A stretch of DNA of 64,000 nt from Gnetum montanum. Taxonomy: Eukaryota > Streptophyta > Gnetopsida > Gnetales > Gnetaceae. This document shows, piece by piece, positions 22,464-34,310 of the stretch (the first letter of the stretch is position 1; every line of letters begins with the position of its first letter). Position numbers and translations under genes: made by a program. The stretch is taken from NCBI GenBank assembly GCA_015680685.1, contig MNCI01011128.1:288252-352251 (forward strand), given 5' to 3'. The notes beneath the pieces are model-generated. The model made no database searches. It saw only the letters and a program-made list of their open reading frames with translations, and was not told the DNA's origin.

Positions 22464-22984
22464 TCTAGCATCCTCTACGCTGAAACTAACAGGGTTTACG
22501 CTGAGGTTTGAACCTGCACGCCGAGCTGAATCCTGTATGCTAAGGTCTGAGCCTCTACGCTCACTCTTACGCTGAAGTTGGAGCCTCTACGCTCACGCCA
22601 AAGTTTGAGCCTCTACGCTCTACGTTTACACTAGGGTTTGAGTCTCTACGCTTATGCTGGGGTTTGAGCTTCTACGCGTACGCTGAGGTTTACGCTCACG
22701 CTCCATTTTGCTTCAAGCTCATGGTGTCTCCAACAACTAACAGCCTTACACTACATATAGCACCGCACCGACCTCGTCGCTACTGTCGCCGCCTTTGATT
22801 TCAATTAATATTTTATTAATTTTATTTAAAAATTGTCTAAAATACAAAATACAAAAAAATATATATATAACAAAATGAACACTACCACATGTTAATTCCC
22901 TCGTAAACCAACTTCGGATGTCCACACTGAACATTTTGGTCCAAACTCTCTGATGCAAATTATATGGTGACTAGACATCGTCAA
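22464..22984 (-). promoter_or_regulatory. Putative promoter region of the antisense gene
   Basis: The sequence upstream (minus strand) of the predicted start holds a tandem array of about 38-bp units with GAGCCTCTACGCT (22480-22700), then AT-rich DNA with TATATATA-like words near 22855-22868. No single TATA box can be chosen. The call rests on position. Confidence 0.35.
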
Positions 22985-23205
22985 ATCACACATTCGGCCT
23001 GCTATGGCCTTAAACTGCCACACACGACCCGATAAGGCCTTAAACTGCCCTATTCGGCTCACATTCGGCCCGGTATGGCCTTAAACTGCCATGAAGACCC
23101 ACTATGGCCTTAAACTACCACACACGGCCCGGTAAGGCCTTAAACTGCCATATTCGGCTCATATTCAGCCCGGTAAGGCCTTAAACTGCCATGCATCCCG
23201 ATGCG
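22985..23205 (+). repeat. GGCCTTAAACTGCCA array, right of the antisense gene
   Basis: Six copies of a unit centred on CGGCCCGGTATGGCCTTAAA followed by CTGCCA, spaced about 30-38 bp. The array sits just before the reverse transcriptase frame and mirrors the array at 17630-17690. Confidence 0.8.
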
Positions 23206-23243
23206 ACGATAAACCACCATCGTACATGTACACATGATTTACA

Positions 23244-26200
23244 TTGCCGAGGAACACGGAACAACACCTATTAGCTCATTCTACCCTCTGTTTATTGGCA
23301 AGAACAAGCTCGATGGATTGTCAGCGTTTATCCACACCATTGATCATCGATGGACCATATGGAACGATCACAAGAGAAATCAACATAAATTCCATCAGCT
23401 TAGGTACATCAATTGATGACACAATCATAGCCTCAACACAACAAACGCTAGATAGCTATAAAGGTATGACAAAATCTCTTGACATAGAAGCTGATAGCAT
23501 CACTGAAAACCCGTTGACTGAAACCCCCATCGCTATGCCTGATGGTGAAATTAAAATATTGAAATTAAGTACACTATTGCAACCTCAACTGGCCAAAGAC
23601 ATAGAAGATGTGCTTCGAGACAACATAAAAGCATTCGCTTAGTCTTACACTGACATGCCCGGGTTAGATCCTCAAATCATCCAGCACAATATTATCCTTG
23701 ATCCAAAATTGAGACCAGTAAAACAAAAGGCACGAAAGGTTAAACCTAAGGTAGCATTGGTAGTTTGCAATGAGATCACCAAACTTTATCAGGCAGGTTT
23801 CGTTCGGGCTGTCGATTACGCCGATTGGGTATCCAACATGGTCATTGTCCCAAAAAAGAACGAAAGCATTCGCTTATGCATTGACTTCTGGGATCTCAAC
23901 ATTGCAACCATAAAAGATGATTTTCCCCTACCCAGCATCAATCAACTTGTTGACTCAACCGCTGGGCACGCCCTATTATCTTTTATGGATGGCTTCTCAA
24001 GATACAACCAGATATGAATTAATCCGGAGCATCAGCTCTGGACTACCTTTATGACATCATGGGGTACCTTTTGTTACACAATGAAGCCCTTTGGTCTCAA
24101 GAACATTTGGGCCACATATCAAAGGGTAATGACATTTATTTTTAGCGATTACATGCTGCACTCGCTCAATGACTATGTGGATGATATTGTTGTTAAATCA
24201 AAGACATCAGAACAACACGTACAAGATCTTAACTTGGTACTAAAGCATTGTTTAAAATATGAATTGAGACTTAATCCAAAGAAATGTGTCTTCAGAGTCA
24301 AAACAGGCAAAATGCTTGGATTCATAGCCTTAGAAGTAGGGATACAAGTAGACCCCGATAAAGTTAAGACCATAACAAACTTAAAACCACCTAGCAACCT
24401 TACCGAACACCGAGGTCTACAAGGTAGATTACAGTTTATCAGGCGTTTCATAGAAAAACTAACGGACAAGTTGAAACCTATGAACCACTTGCTACGCAAG
24501 AACGCCCATTTTGAATGGACTCCACAGTGCCAGGAAGCATTTGACAATATTAAAACAGCACTTTTTCAACTACCCACAATTTATCCACCACAAAATGATA
24601 AATCGTTTTACATCTACCTTGCCACTTCGAACTCGTCAATCGCATCCATGCTTTGCCAAAAACAAGATGATGGAACCGAAGTTCCTGTCTATTACTTAAG
24701 CCATGCATTAGTAGCCCATGAGAAGAAGTATAACGAGGTGGAGAGGTCATGTCTAGCCCTAGTCTTTTCCCTAAAAAAATGGCGACATTACCTCTTCCAT
24801 AACCAAGTTAATATAATTTGCAAGGATAATGTGCTCAGAGCCATCACAGGAAACATTTATGAGTCAAGTAGAATAGCCCGTTGGAAAGCCATAATAGCTG
24901 AGTTTGACCTACACTACATAGCGCAATCATCAGTTAAGGGCCAAGCCATAGTGAATCAAATGACTGCATCACCAACACATGATCAAGCAACGATAGAGCC
25001 AGAGTTCCCTGATGAAAATGTGAGTGTAATAGACATAGTACCCGATGAATACGATGCCATTTTGAACTTTGATGGAGCATCCACCTCTCGAGGGGGAAGT
25101 GCTGCCGCCGTCATCACCTATCCCTTTGGGGAGATTCGACCCTTTGCTTATTGTTTCGACTTTCACTGTACCAACAACATAGCAGAATACGAAGGTCTCC
25201 TTAGAGGTCTCATGGCAGCACAAGCCTCAAACATCACACGACTAGTGGTCAGAGGAGACTCACAACTGGTTTTAAACCAAGTCACGGATATTTATACATG
25301 CAAAGCGCAACATTTACAACCATACTGTGACTTAGCCAAACACTTAATGAGGCAATTTGAAAACATGGACGTGCAACATGTCTCCAGAAACGACAATACC
25401 ATTGCAGACGCACTGGCCATGCTAGCGCTAAACATATCACCTGACATGTTCCATATGTTGCCAAGCTCCATAATCAGTTGTGCTAAACCTGTAACCGATA
25501 CTCTCGATATATTACCAATTGCATCCGTTAGTACAACACACGCAGTAGAATGGTATGATGACATAAAAGAGTACCTTCTACATGGTGAAACACCGCGACA
25601 TCTAACGAATGCACAAAAAGACGTGGTACGAAAGCGTTCTCGACAATATACACTGGTAGGGGACACATTGTGCCATCAATCCTACGAAGGCATACTCCTA
25701 ACATGCATTAGTAGTGCTGATTCCCAAACCATCGTCAAGCAAGTACATGATGGACTATGCAGAGGACACATAGCACCTAAAGCAATGGCAACAAAAATAA
25801 GACGCTTAGGCTATTATTGGCCACATATGGAGTATGACTATCTCTCCAAGGCTAAAACATGCAGTACCTATCAAAGACATAGTAATCTGATCCATGTCCC
25901 ACCAAATGAGTTGCATACAACACAAATCACATGGCCCTTTCAAAAGTGGGAGTTGGACCTTATCGGACCAATAACACCCTCATCTTCTGCAGGGCATAAC
26001 TTCATCATAACTGCGACAAAGTATTTCACGAAGTGGGTAGAAGCTGTGCCCCTTCAAAAAACCACATCTAAACACATATGCAACTTCATTCTTGAAAACA
26101 TTATAACCTGTTTTGGCATCCCCATGACCATCATCACCGATAACGGGCCACAACTCAGTAGCGCCGAAACCAAAACTTTCTGTGAAAGCCTGGGGATCAA

Positions 26201-26789
26201 GAACTCATTTTCATCCCCTTACTACCCTCAGAGCAATGGGCAAGCAGAAGCCACAAATAAAACCATCATCACAGTACTTAAAAAGATGCTTACCCAAAGC
26301 AAGAAAAAATGGCACGAGCAGCTGGTATACGCACTATGGGCTTATCGTACTACGCATCCAACTTCCATAGGTAAAACGCCATATAGTCTTGTTTATGGTT
26401 CTGAAGCTGTTTTACCATTAGAATTACAGGTACCGTCTTTAAGGATCACTCTCTCCAGACTCCTCGACGATGGGTAAAACAATGATCTACGCATTGTTGA
26501 CTTGGACTCGGTGGAGAAGGAATGCATACATGCCCTCGATCAGATTGAATGGTACCAAAAACGACAAAGACAACACCATCAGCACGATGTTCATAAGCGC
26601 CCTATCAAGGAAGGCAACCTTGTACTTAAGGCCATTCGGGAACACCCAGACAAATTCTCAGCCAACTGGGAAGGGCCCTACTTGGTCACCAAAGCATACG
26701 ACAACAAAGCATTCAAGTTGGCTGATATGGAAGGGAATGAGCTTGCAAATCCGACCAATCACTTGTTCTTGAAATTGTTCCACATTTGA
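23244..26789 (+). pseudogene. pol of element B: reverse transcriptase, RNase H, archaeal-like RNase H, integrase
   Basis: This would copy the genomic RNA and insert the DNA. It is a single reading frame broken by three stops (23640, 24015, 26475) and no frameshift. Domains: N-terminal connector to about 23650; reverse transcriptase 23700-24350 with LCIDFWDLN, FSRYNQI and the catalytic YVDD (24174-24185); gypsy RNase H about 24560-24960; a second, archaeal-like RNase H about 25060-25440 with FDGAS, AEYEGL, RGDSQLV and ADALA; integrase about 25700-26450. In integrase the zinc-binding CxxC is CSTY, and the D,D,E triad is in ELDLIGP, ITDNGPQ and NGQAEATN. The C-terminal part (26502-26789) ends at a TGA. 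The double RNase H places it in the Tat lineage. Confidence 0.92.
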
Positions 26790-26807
26790 GTATAGGCTCA
26801 AGTACAT

Positions 26808-26992
26808 GCTCGTCCTGGCATCACGACGGTAAACTGATACCACAGCTCGTCCTGGCATCATGATGGTAAACTGATACCACAACTCGTCCTGGCATCACGA
26901 CGGTAAACTGATACCACAGCTCGTCTTGGAATCACGACGGTAAACTGATACCACAGCTCGTCCTGGCATCATGACGGTAAACTAATATCATA
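26808..26992 (+). repeat. 37-bp tandem array after pol
   Basis: Five units of GCTCGTCCTGGCATCACGAC plus GGTAAACTGATACCACA, 37 bp each, start 19 bp after the pol stop. Degenerate (A)TAAACTG words continue to about 27210. Confidence 0.85.
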
Positions 26993-28203
26993 GAATGTCT
27001 GCAAAGACAATAAACTAGCACCCATCCAATATGACAGTAAACTGCCATAGTCACATTCACCAGAGTCCGCTAAGACTATAAACTGGTTTGCCTCTTCACG
27101 GTCCACCAAGACTAGAAACTGGTAATGTACCGTCCGCCACGATGCTAAATAGGAAATGTCCAACGGGTCATGATATAAAACTAACCCATGATGGCTAGCT
27201 ATGACTATAAACTGGTAATTTTCTCTCTGGTACCTCGATCTGTGGGTGCATCCCAACTTCATCAGAGTCGCTGCATCGCTCGCCATCAACCGATCCTACC
27301 AACATTGCTACCATTCATATACAATGCCTGAAATCTCATCTGGTGCCTTCGTTTCATCAGTAGTTGTTTAAGTCTAAGCTTGCTTACTCACTCATGGTTT
27401 TCTTGTCTTCTTAGAGTTGTGCTTGCAGGATGACACTCAGAGGTGTTTGTACAAAAATGCACTTCGTCATAAGGAGCAAAGTGAGACGTTGTTCACAACA
27501 TACGTGGCAAGACTAAATCAAGCCATTCACTAGTACATCTCCCGTTACATGTCCCACCTATCCCTCAACATCTTCTACTTGGTTACATCCTAGGCACACC
27601 CAGTACAGCCCAACACATTGAACATACCGTTGCATACTACACCACCTTTAGGCGATTGCAACCCACGACATGGCATTTGAGCATGACCATAAGAACATCA
27701 AAAAAATCATTCAGTTGCCTTGAAAGCAAAAGCTCATGTCTAAAACAATCAAGAAACATCCCGTTGCATGGCTTTGGCTCTCCGCTAACATGTTTCCCCT
27801 AAACACTAAACAAGGGCCCTGTTCCTCCAAAGAACGCAACACATCATCACGTAGCCTTGGTTATGCCAACAAGATCTCTTGAACACCAAGCAAGAGTCTT
27901 GTACCGCCAAAGGACGTACACATCATGCTTTGATCCCAAGAAGATAAGCATGACCCGCACACATACCCGAACACCCTCTCCACCGCACACGAGCCCTTCA
28001 TTGGTTACCAATCCCTACAATTTCCATTTCCCTACCAAATACAAATTTCATTTCCCTAATCCTATGTATTACTGAACATGGTACGATGACATCTAGCCAG
28101 GTGGCAAAGGAAAATGTCTCTATCAAGTTGCTTGTGGTGTTTTGCACTTCTTTGTCGACACTTCTCGGGTCGATTCCTCCAAGCATCAACAAAGAGGGGC
28201 CAA
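26993..28203 (+). other. 3' untranslated region of element B
   Basis: No gene was seen. The last 456 bp (27748-28203) are repeated at 29241-29696. A short open frame (27857-28075, repeated at 29350-29568) is not supported by any recognised domain. Confidence 0.6.
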
Positions 28204-29220
28204 TGAAACACCACAAAATTCTGAGCTTAGTACTTCTCCAACAAGAATCGAGCTAAGTCATGACGTTCCCCAGCATGACTAAAGCTTGAGGGCCCCACAG
28301 ACAGGTTCAAGCAAAGGTGGACTCAATAGTTCCCTGGGACCCACAAACAACCACGGCGACATCTGCTATCAAAAAATGGTAACTCCAGAGCTCAAAATAC
28401 TTAGTCTTCATTAAGTATGCATTCTCAACGTATACGCCCAGCGTACACGCCCAAGTATACGCCCAACGTACACGTCCAGTGTATACACCCAACGTACATG
28501 CCTCACATGTACACTCAGCATGTATGACTGGCATGTACGCCCGGTATGCAACCCCCGAAGACGGCATGGAAATAGCACTATAGAGCAAGACTTTGTACAA
28601 AGCATCAACTCACATGAACAGAGCAATCATCATATGTTGACATCATGCATTCTAGAGTCTATACGCTGAGCATGTGCATCCTGCACGCCTAGCGTATATG
28701 CCCAGCAGATACAGCATATACGCCCAGCGTATACGCCTAGCATGCATTCACAGCGTATACGCCCAGCATGTACAAAGTGTACAACTAGTATTAGATCAAG
28801 GTCAACCGAGCTGAACATCTACAGGCAACATCTTCATAACATCCGAATTCAAATCTGAAGGCCAAAGGACGTCTTTTGCTTTGATCAAGTCTGTACGCTG
28901 AGGTCATACATACAGCGTATATGGTGGTGTACAATGATATACACTGGCGTGCAGCACGCTATATACTTGTAAAATTTCATTGTTTCGCACCCGGTCAATG
29001 CACCACATGTCACCCGACTCGAGCGTCCAGCACTCCACAGCAAATCATTCCCTCTTATAACCCGAGTCCCACGTTTAAACTTGTATAAAAATCCCAATTT
29101 TTCACTAGACCGGGGTTGGCAATTTTGAGCAAACCAGAGACACTAAGAAAACCAGAGCAAAAACCTTGTACGCTGGACCTCGACCCTGCACGCTGAGCAT
29201 ATAGCCTTTACACTGTGCCT
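28204..29220 (+). mobile_element. Truncated LTR copy of element B
   Basis: It starts TGAAACACCACAAAATTC like the full LTR, keeps the TATA region and stops after CTTTACACTGTGCCT, lacking about 420 bp of the LTR's 3' end. A 16-bp segment at 29221-29236 (GCATCTTCATGGCATC) comes from inside the LTR. The duplicated untranslated segment then begins. Confidence 0.85.
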
Positions 29221-29236
29221 GCATCTTCATGGCATC

Positions 29237-29696
29237 TACAATCAAGAAACATCCCGTTGCATGGCTTTGGCTCTCCACCAACAAGTTTCCCCTAAACACT
29301 AAACAAGGGCCTTGTTCTTCCAAAGAACGTAACACATCATCATGTAGCTTTGGTTATGCCAACAAGATCTCTTGAATACCAAGCAAGAGTCTTGTGCCGC
29401 CAAAGGACATACACATCATGCTTTGATCCTAAGAACATAAGCATGACCTGCACACATACCCGGACACCCTCTCCACTGCACACGAGCCCTTCATTGGTTA
29501 CCAATCCCTACAGTTTCCATTTCCCTACCAAATACAAATTTCATTTCCCTAATCCTATGTACTACTGAACATGGTACGATGACGTCTAGCCAGATGGCAA
29601 AGGACAATGTCTCTATCAAGTTGCTTGTGGTGTTTTGCACTTCTTTGTCGACACTTTTCGGGTCGATTCCTCCAAGCGTCAACAAAGAGGGGCCAA
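29237..29696 (+). repeat. Duplicated 3' untranslated segment of B
   Basis: It matches 27748-28203 at a constant offset of 1493 bp and leads into the complete 3' LTR. Together with the truncated LTR it forms a tandem duplication. Confidence 0.85.
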
Positions 29697-31204
29697 TGAA
29701 ACACCACAAAATTCTAAGCTTAGTACTTCTTCAACAAGAATCGAGCTAAGTCATGACGTTCCCCAGCATGACTAAAGCTTGAGGGCCCCACAGACAACTT
29801 CAAGCAAAGGTGGACTCAACAGTTTCCTAGGACCCGCAGACGACCACGGTGACATCTGCTATCAAAAAATGCCAACTCTGGAGCTCAAGATACTCAGTCT
29901 TCATTAAGTATGCATTCTCAGCATATATGCCCAGCGTACACGCCCAAGTATACGCCCAACGTACACGTCTAGTGTATATGCCCAACGTACACACCTCACA
30001 TGTACACTCAGCATGTATGAATGGCATGTAAGCCCGGTATGTAACCCCCGAAGATGGCATGGAAACAGCACTGCAGAGCAAGACTTTGTATAAAGCATCA
30101 ACTCACACGAACAGAGCAATCATCATATGTTGACATCATGCATTCTGGAGTCCATACGCTGAGCATGTGCATCCTGCACGCCCAGCATATATGCCCAGTG
30201 TATATGCCTAGCATGCATTCCCAGTGTATACGCCCAGCGTATACACCCAGCATGCACAAAGTGTACAACTAGTATCAGATCAAGGTCAACCGAGCTGAAC
30301 ATCTACAGGCAGCATCTTCATGGCATCCAAATTCAAATCTGAAGGCTGAAAGACGTCTTTTGCTTTGATCAAGTCTGTACGCCGAGGTCATACATACAGC
30401 GTATACGTTGGCGTACAACGGTATACGTTGGCATGCAGTGGTATACGCTGGCGTACAGTAATATACGCTAGTGTACAGTGGTATACGCTGGCGTGCAGCA
30501 CACTGTATACTTGTAAAATTTCATTGTTTCGCACCCGGTCAACGCACCACATGTCACCCGACCCGAGAGTCCAGCACTCCACAGCCAATCATCCCCTCTC
30601 AAAACCCGAGTCCCATGTTTAAACTTGTATAAAAATCCCAATTTTTTACTAGACCAGGGTTGGCAATTTTGAGCAAACCAGAGACAAAAAAAAGAACCAG
30701 AGACGCTAAGAAAACCATAGCAAAAACCCTGTACGCTGGACCTCGACCCTGCACGCTGAGCATACAGCCTTTACGCTGTGCCTATAGTTCAACCCAGCAC
30801 ACAATCACCCCTGCATCCACCGAGGCTATTCGTCCGCCTTGTGTCAGAGTTACAACTGTGTTAGATTGGTGCATTGTAACTTTCATTTCACAATAATATT
30901 GCTACATTTCTTTGCTAAAATCCATTGCAGTTTTTCATTCATTGTTGTATGATTACTGTTTACGCTCTTGTACGTTTACGCTCCATTTTACATTCGTTAC
31001 ATCATTTACATATAACCTAGCGTACAATATATCGGTGTATGTTAGGGGAAATCCTTGCCTGATCCGCGTGCAGACCACTCAAGGTACTCTGCCTTCGTTA
31101 ATTCCAGCTTGCCCTCAAGCGAAGGTAGGGTCTTCTGTGCATGTCCAGAGATCTCCAGGTTTCTGTTTCATTCCAGCCGGAGACCAACGATTTCGGACGG
31201 TACA
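29697..31204 (+). mobile_element. 3' LTR of element B
   Basis: TGAAACACCAC to GGACGGTACA, 1508 bp. It is homologous along its length to 11007-12477, with small indels in the AGCGTATACGCC tracts. It is followed by the target duplication GTGGC (31205-31209). Confidence 0.9.
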
Positions 31205-34200
31205 GTGGCCATCTCCCCCATGACTGAGTTGGAAGGAGGAGATCCGAAATAATGAGCAGGATCGTCCCTTCTTAGAGGTATTATGTGCACTGGCTGTTCT
31301 AAGTTCATGGAAGGGGTTGGTTTGTTGCACATTGACTAGTAATCTCTTATCAGGGCTCTTGGGTTTATATATGGTCATGGCCCCTAAAGGAAAGGTTGTA
31401 TGAATAATGTAAGGTCCTTCCCACACTGTTTGAAATTTTGTACATTGTGGCACATGTGTGGGATTCCAATAGAGAACCTTATCTCCCGATTGATACTTAA
31501 CCTTTCCAATTTTCAATCATGAAGTTGCTTTTTATATGCCTTGTGCAACTCATTTGACGACAAGGCTGCTAATCGATTTTCTTCTAGCATGTTTAAATTT
31601 GCCAACCTTTGTTTTTGTGCTAGATCAAGATCGAGGTGGAGGTCATAATCCATTGATAGTATACGGAGCTCGGTTTGAACTGGAAATGTTGGAAGCTTTC
31701 CGTAAACTAACTCATAGGGAGAGTAGCCTATAGGAAGCTTCTAGGTGGAGCGGTATGCCCAAAGAGCATCATTCAGTTTAGTGCTCCAATCTCGCCTATA
31801 CTTGCTAATTGTCCTTGTCAATATTTTAGTGATCTCCCTATTGGTGACCTCAGCTTGTCCATTAGCTTGGGGGTGATAAAGTGTAGTCAATTTATGTTCA
31901 ACCCCTAAACGTTGCATTAACTTCTAAAAAGTTGCACCTGTGAAATGTGTTCCGTTATCTGAAAAAAGTGCACATGGCACACCAAACCTATTTACGATTT
32001 GTTGTTGCACAAATCATGCAGCTGTAGATTATGTGCAGTCTGTAACAGCAGCTGCTTCAGCCCATTTCATTAGATAGTCTATGGCAACTATACTGTAAGC
32101 TTTTCCATTGGACATTAGTGTAATGGGCCCCATAAAGTCTATCCCCCAAATGTAGAAGGGTTCTAAAGGTTGAATCCATTGTTGCGGACCCTCCATTCTA
32201 GCATTCATTCCCCCATCACGTTGACAACACTTGCAAGATTAGACAAATTGATGGGCATCCCAAAATAATGTTGGCCAATAGTATCCTACAAGAAGGATCT
32301 TAAGGGTCGTTTTTCTCCCCGCATATTGACCCCCACAAGGGCCCTCATGAGCATCTTGGAGAACTCTTAGTTGGTCCACCTCGGGCACACACCATCGAAC
32401 CAAGCCATCAGGACACACTTTGTAAAGTTGTCCATTGATCTCCATGAAGTACTTGGCTCTATGAAGAAACTATTGTTTCTTCCTAAAGTCCAGCTCATGT
32501 GGTGTTTATTGGGTAAGGAGATAGGAGATAATGCTATTATACCAATTCGTCTCCGTGGGTTGGTTATTCACTACAACGGAAAAGAGGGCTTCATCAGAAA
32601 AATGATCAGACATTACATATTCATCCTCTTTGTTGTCCCAATGCAACCAAGATAAATGATCTACAACTACGTTCTCGATGCCCTTTCGATCGATCATCGT
32701 TAGATCAAACTCCTATAGGATTACCAGCCACCATATAATACGAGGGCTAACCATTGGCTTGTTCATGAGGAACCAGATTGCACTATGATCTGTATGGATG
32801 AACACTTTGTAACCTAACACATAGTGCCTAAATTTATTCAGTGCAAACACTATAGCCATTAGTTCTTTTTCTGTAGTTTTGTAGTTAAGTTGTGCACCGA
32901 CGATACTCCTATTTGCATAATGGATGTAGCAAGGACTTTTTTGGTCATCTAACTATGTAAGTACGACTCCTAAGGCATAATTACATGCATCAATCATTAT
33001 ATGGAATGGTCTGGACAAGTCAGGAGCTTGTAGAATGGGAGTTTCTACAAGCTTTTGTTTCAGAGTTTGGAATGCTCATTCACATTCCCTACTCTATTCG
33101 AATAGTACATCCTTCTTTATTAGCTCTACCAATGGTTTCACAATCTTAGAGAAGTTCTCAATGAATCTCCTATAGTAGCCAGTGTGTCCAAGGAATGACC
33201 AAATGTCTTTGACAGTTTCCGATTGATGGGTGATTCCTTGGATGAATCTAACTTTATCTGGGTCTACACCTATTCCTGAATGTGAAACCTTATGCCCAAG
33301 TACTACGCCTTCTTAGACCATTAAATGGCTTTTCTACCAATTGAGCCTTAAGTTGGTTTCTATGCATCTTTTCAGCACTTGCTCTAATTAGTCCAAGGCT
33401 TGATCAAAACTTGTTCCATAAGTGGAGAAATTGTCCATAAAGACTTCCACTCCATTTCCTATCTGCTGTTGGAATATGCTTAGAACTATACATTAAAATG
33501 TGGCAGGGCCATTGCACAAGCCAAAAAACATTTGTTTATATGCAAACGTCCCCTAAGGACTGGTGAATGTTATCTTGGCTTGATCTTCTAAGGCTATCTG
33601 TATTTGGTTGTATCCACTATAGCCATCCAAAAAACTATAATAGTGATGCCCTGCTATGGTGTCTAAGACTTGGTCAACGAATGGCAATGGAAAGTGATCC
33701 CTAAATTTTTCCATGTTTAGCAGCCTAAAATCTATGCACACCCTCCATTTGCCTCCCTTTTTCAACATGATCACTAGAGGGCTAACCCATTTGCTATCAA
33801 CAATGGGATATATGAACCCAGCCTTAAGAAGCTGTTCTATTTCTTCTTTTACTACTTGCTTCAATTTTGGGTTCAATCGCCTCTGTGGTTGTTTTTGAGG
33901 TTTCATGGAGGGGTCAGTGTAAATCCTATGCTAGCATATCCTAGGATCTATTCCAGTTAATTCAGGGTATGACCAAGTAAAGGCTTTTGACCACTTGTTT
34001 ATCAATTTCAGCAGGCTTTCTTTTTGTTTGGAAGTCTTGCATTAATGATTACTGGTTTTTCATTTTCGAGGGTCATATATTCTAGACCAGTGGGCAACGG
34101 TTTCAAATCTAGGGGCTCTTGTTTAAATTTTTTAGGAATTTCCAACTTCCTCCAATTGATGTTTTCAAGGTTAAGGCTTGGAAGTTGGTAGCGGACTTGC

Positions 34201-34290
34201 TCCAGTGTATCTATGCTTTCAATGTAAGCACAATTTATTCCCTCAGTTAGTTCCATGCACATTAGTGAGATGCTCTCTTGATCAGCCATC
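31205..34290 (-). pseudogene. pol of element C: reverse transcriptase, RNase H, integrase
   Basis: The minus-strand order is a linker (34289-34008, TLEQVRYQLPSLNLENI), reverse transcriptase (33906 to about 33250, RVCIDFRLLN, YSFLDGYSGYNQI), RNase H (about 33050-32500, IHTDHSAI), an integrase zinc region (32445-32239, GGQYAGRKT, GYYWPT) and an integrase core (about 32200-31700). The core keeps its D,D,E in WGIDFMGP, FSDNGTHF and NGQAEVTNREI. The reverse transcriptase box reads FMDNFST where Athila-type enzymes have F/Y-M-D-D, so the second catalytic aspartate is lost. Many stops interrupt the frame. A C-terminal segment (31516-31240, GDKVLYWNPT) precedes the untranslated region. Confidence 0.85.
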
Positions 34291-34310
34291 AGCCACTGGG
34301 TGTCTTCCTG

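Larger units (their letters stand above)
11007..31204 (+). mobile_element. Element B: near-complete Tat/Ogre-like Ty3/gypsy retrotransposon
   Basis: The order on the plus strand is 5' LTR (11007-12477), primer site, leader array, gag (13308-16494), protease (16708-17502), antisense multi-exon gene (22463 back to 18052), motif array, reverse transcriptase, RNase H, second RNase H and integrase (23244-26789), a 37-bp tandem array, an untranslated region, a truncated LTR copy, a duplicated untranslated segment and the full 3' LTR (29697-31204). A 5-bp target duplication flanks it. The second, archaeal-like RNase H is a recognised trait of the Tat lineage. At about 20.2 kb it is large, like Ogre elements. 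It is interrupted by stops in all genes, so it is not active as it stands. Confidence 0.9.

Noticed and set aside
22985-23205. CRISPR-like array
   Set aside because: The spacing is irregular, the spacers are themselves related, and the sequence lies in a plant retrotransposon.
24173-25666. Minus-strand open frames of 60-124 codons inside pol of B
   Set aside because: They are shadows of the intact pol frame on the other strand.
27857-28075. Small gene of 72 codons, also at 29350-29568
   Set aside because: The two copies are part of a DNA duplication, so conservation is not evidence for coding, and no domain is seen.
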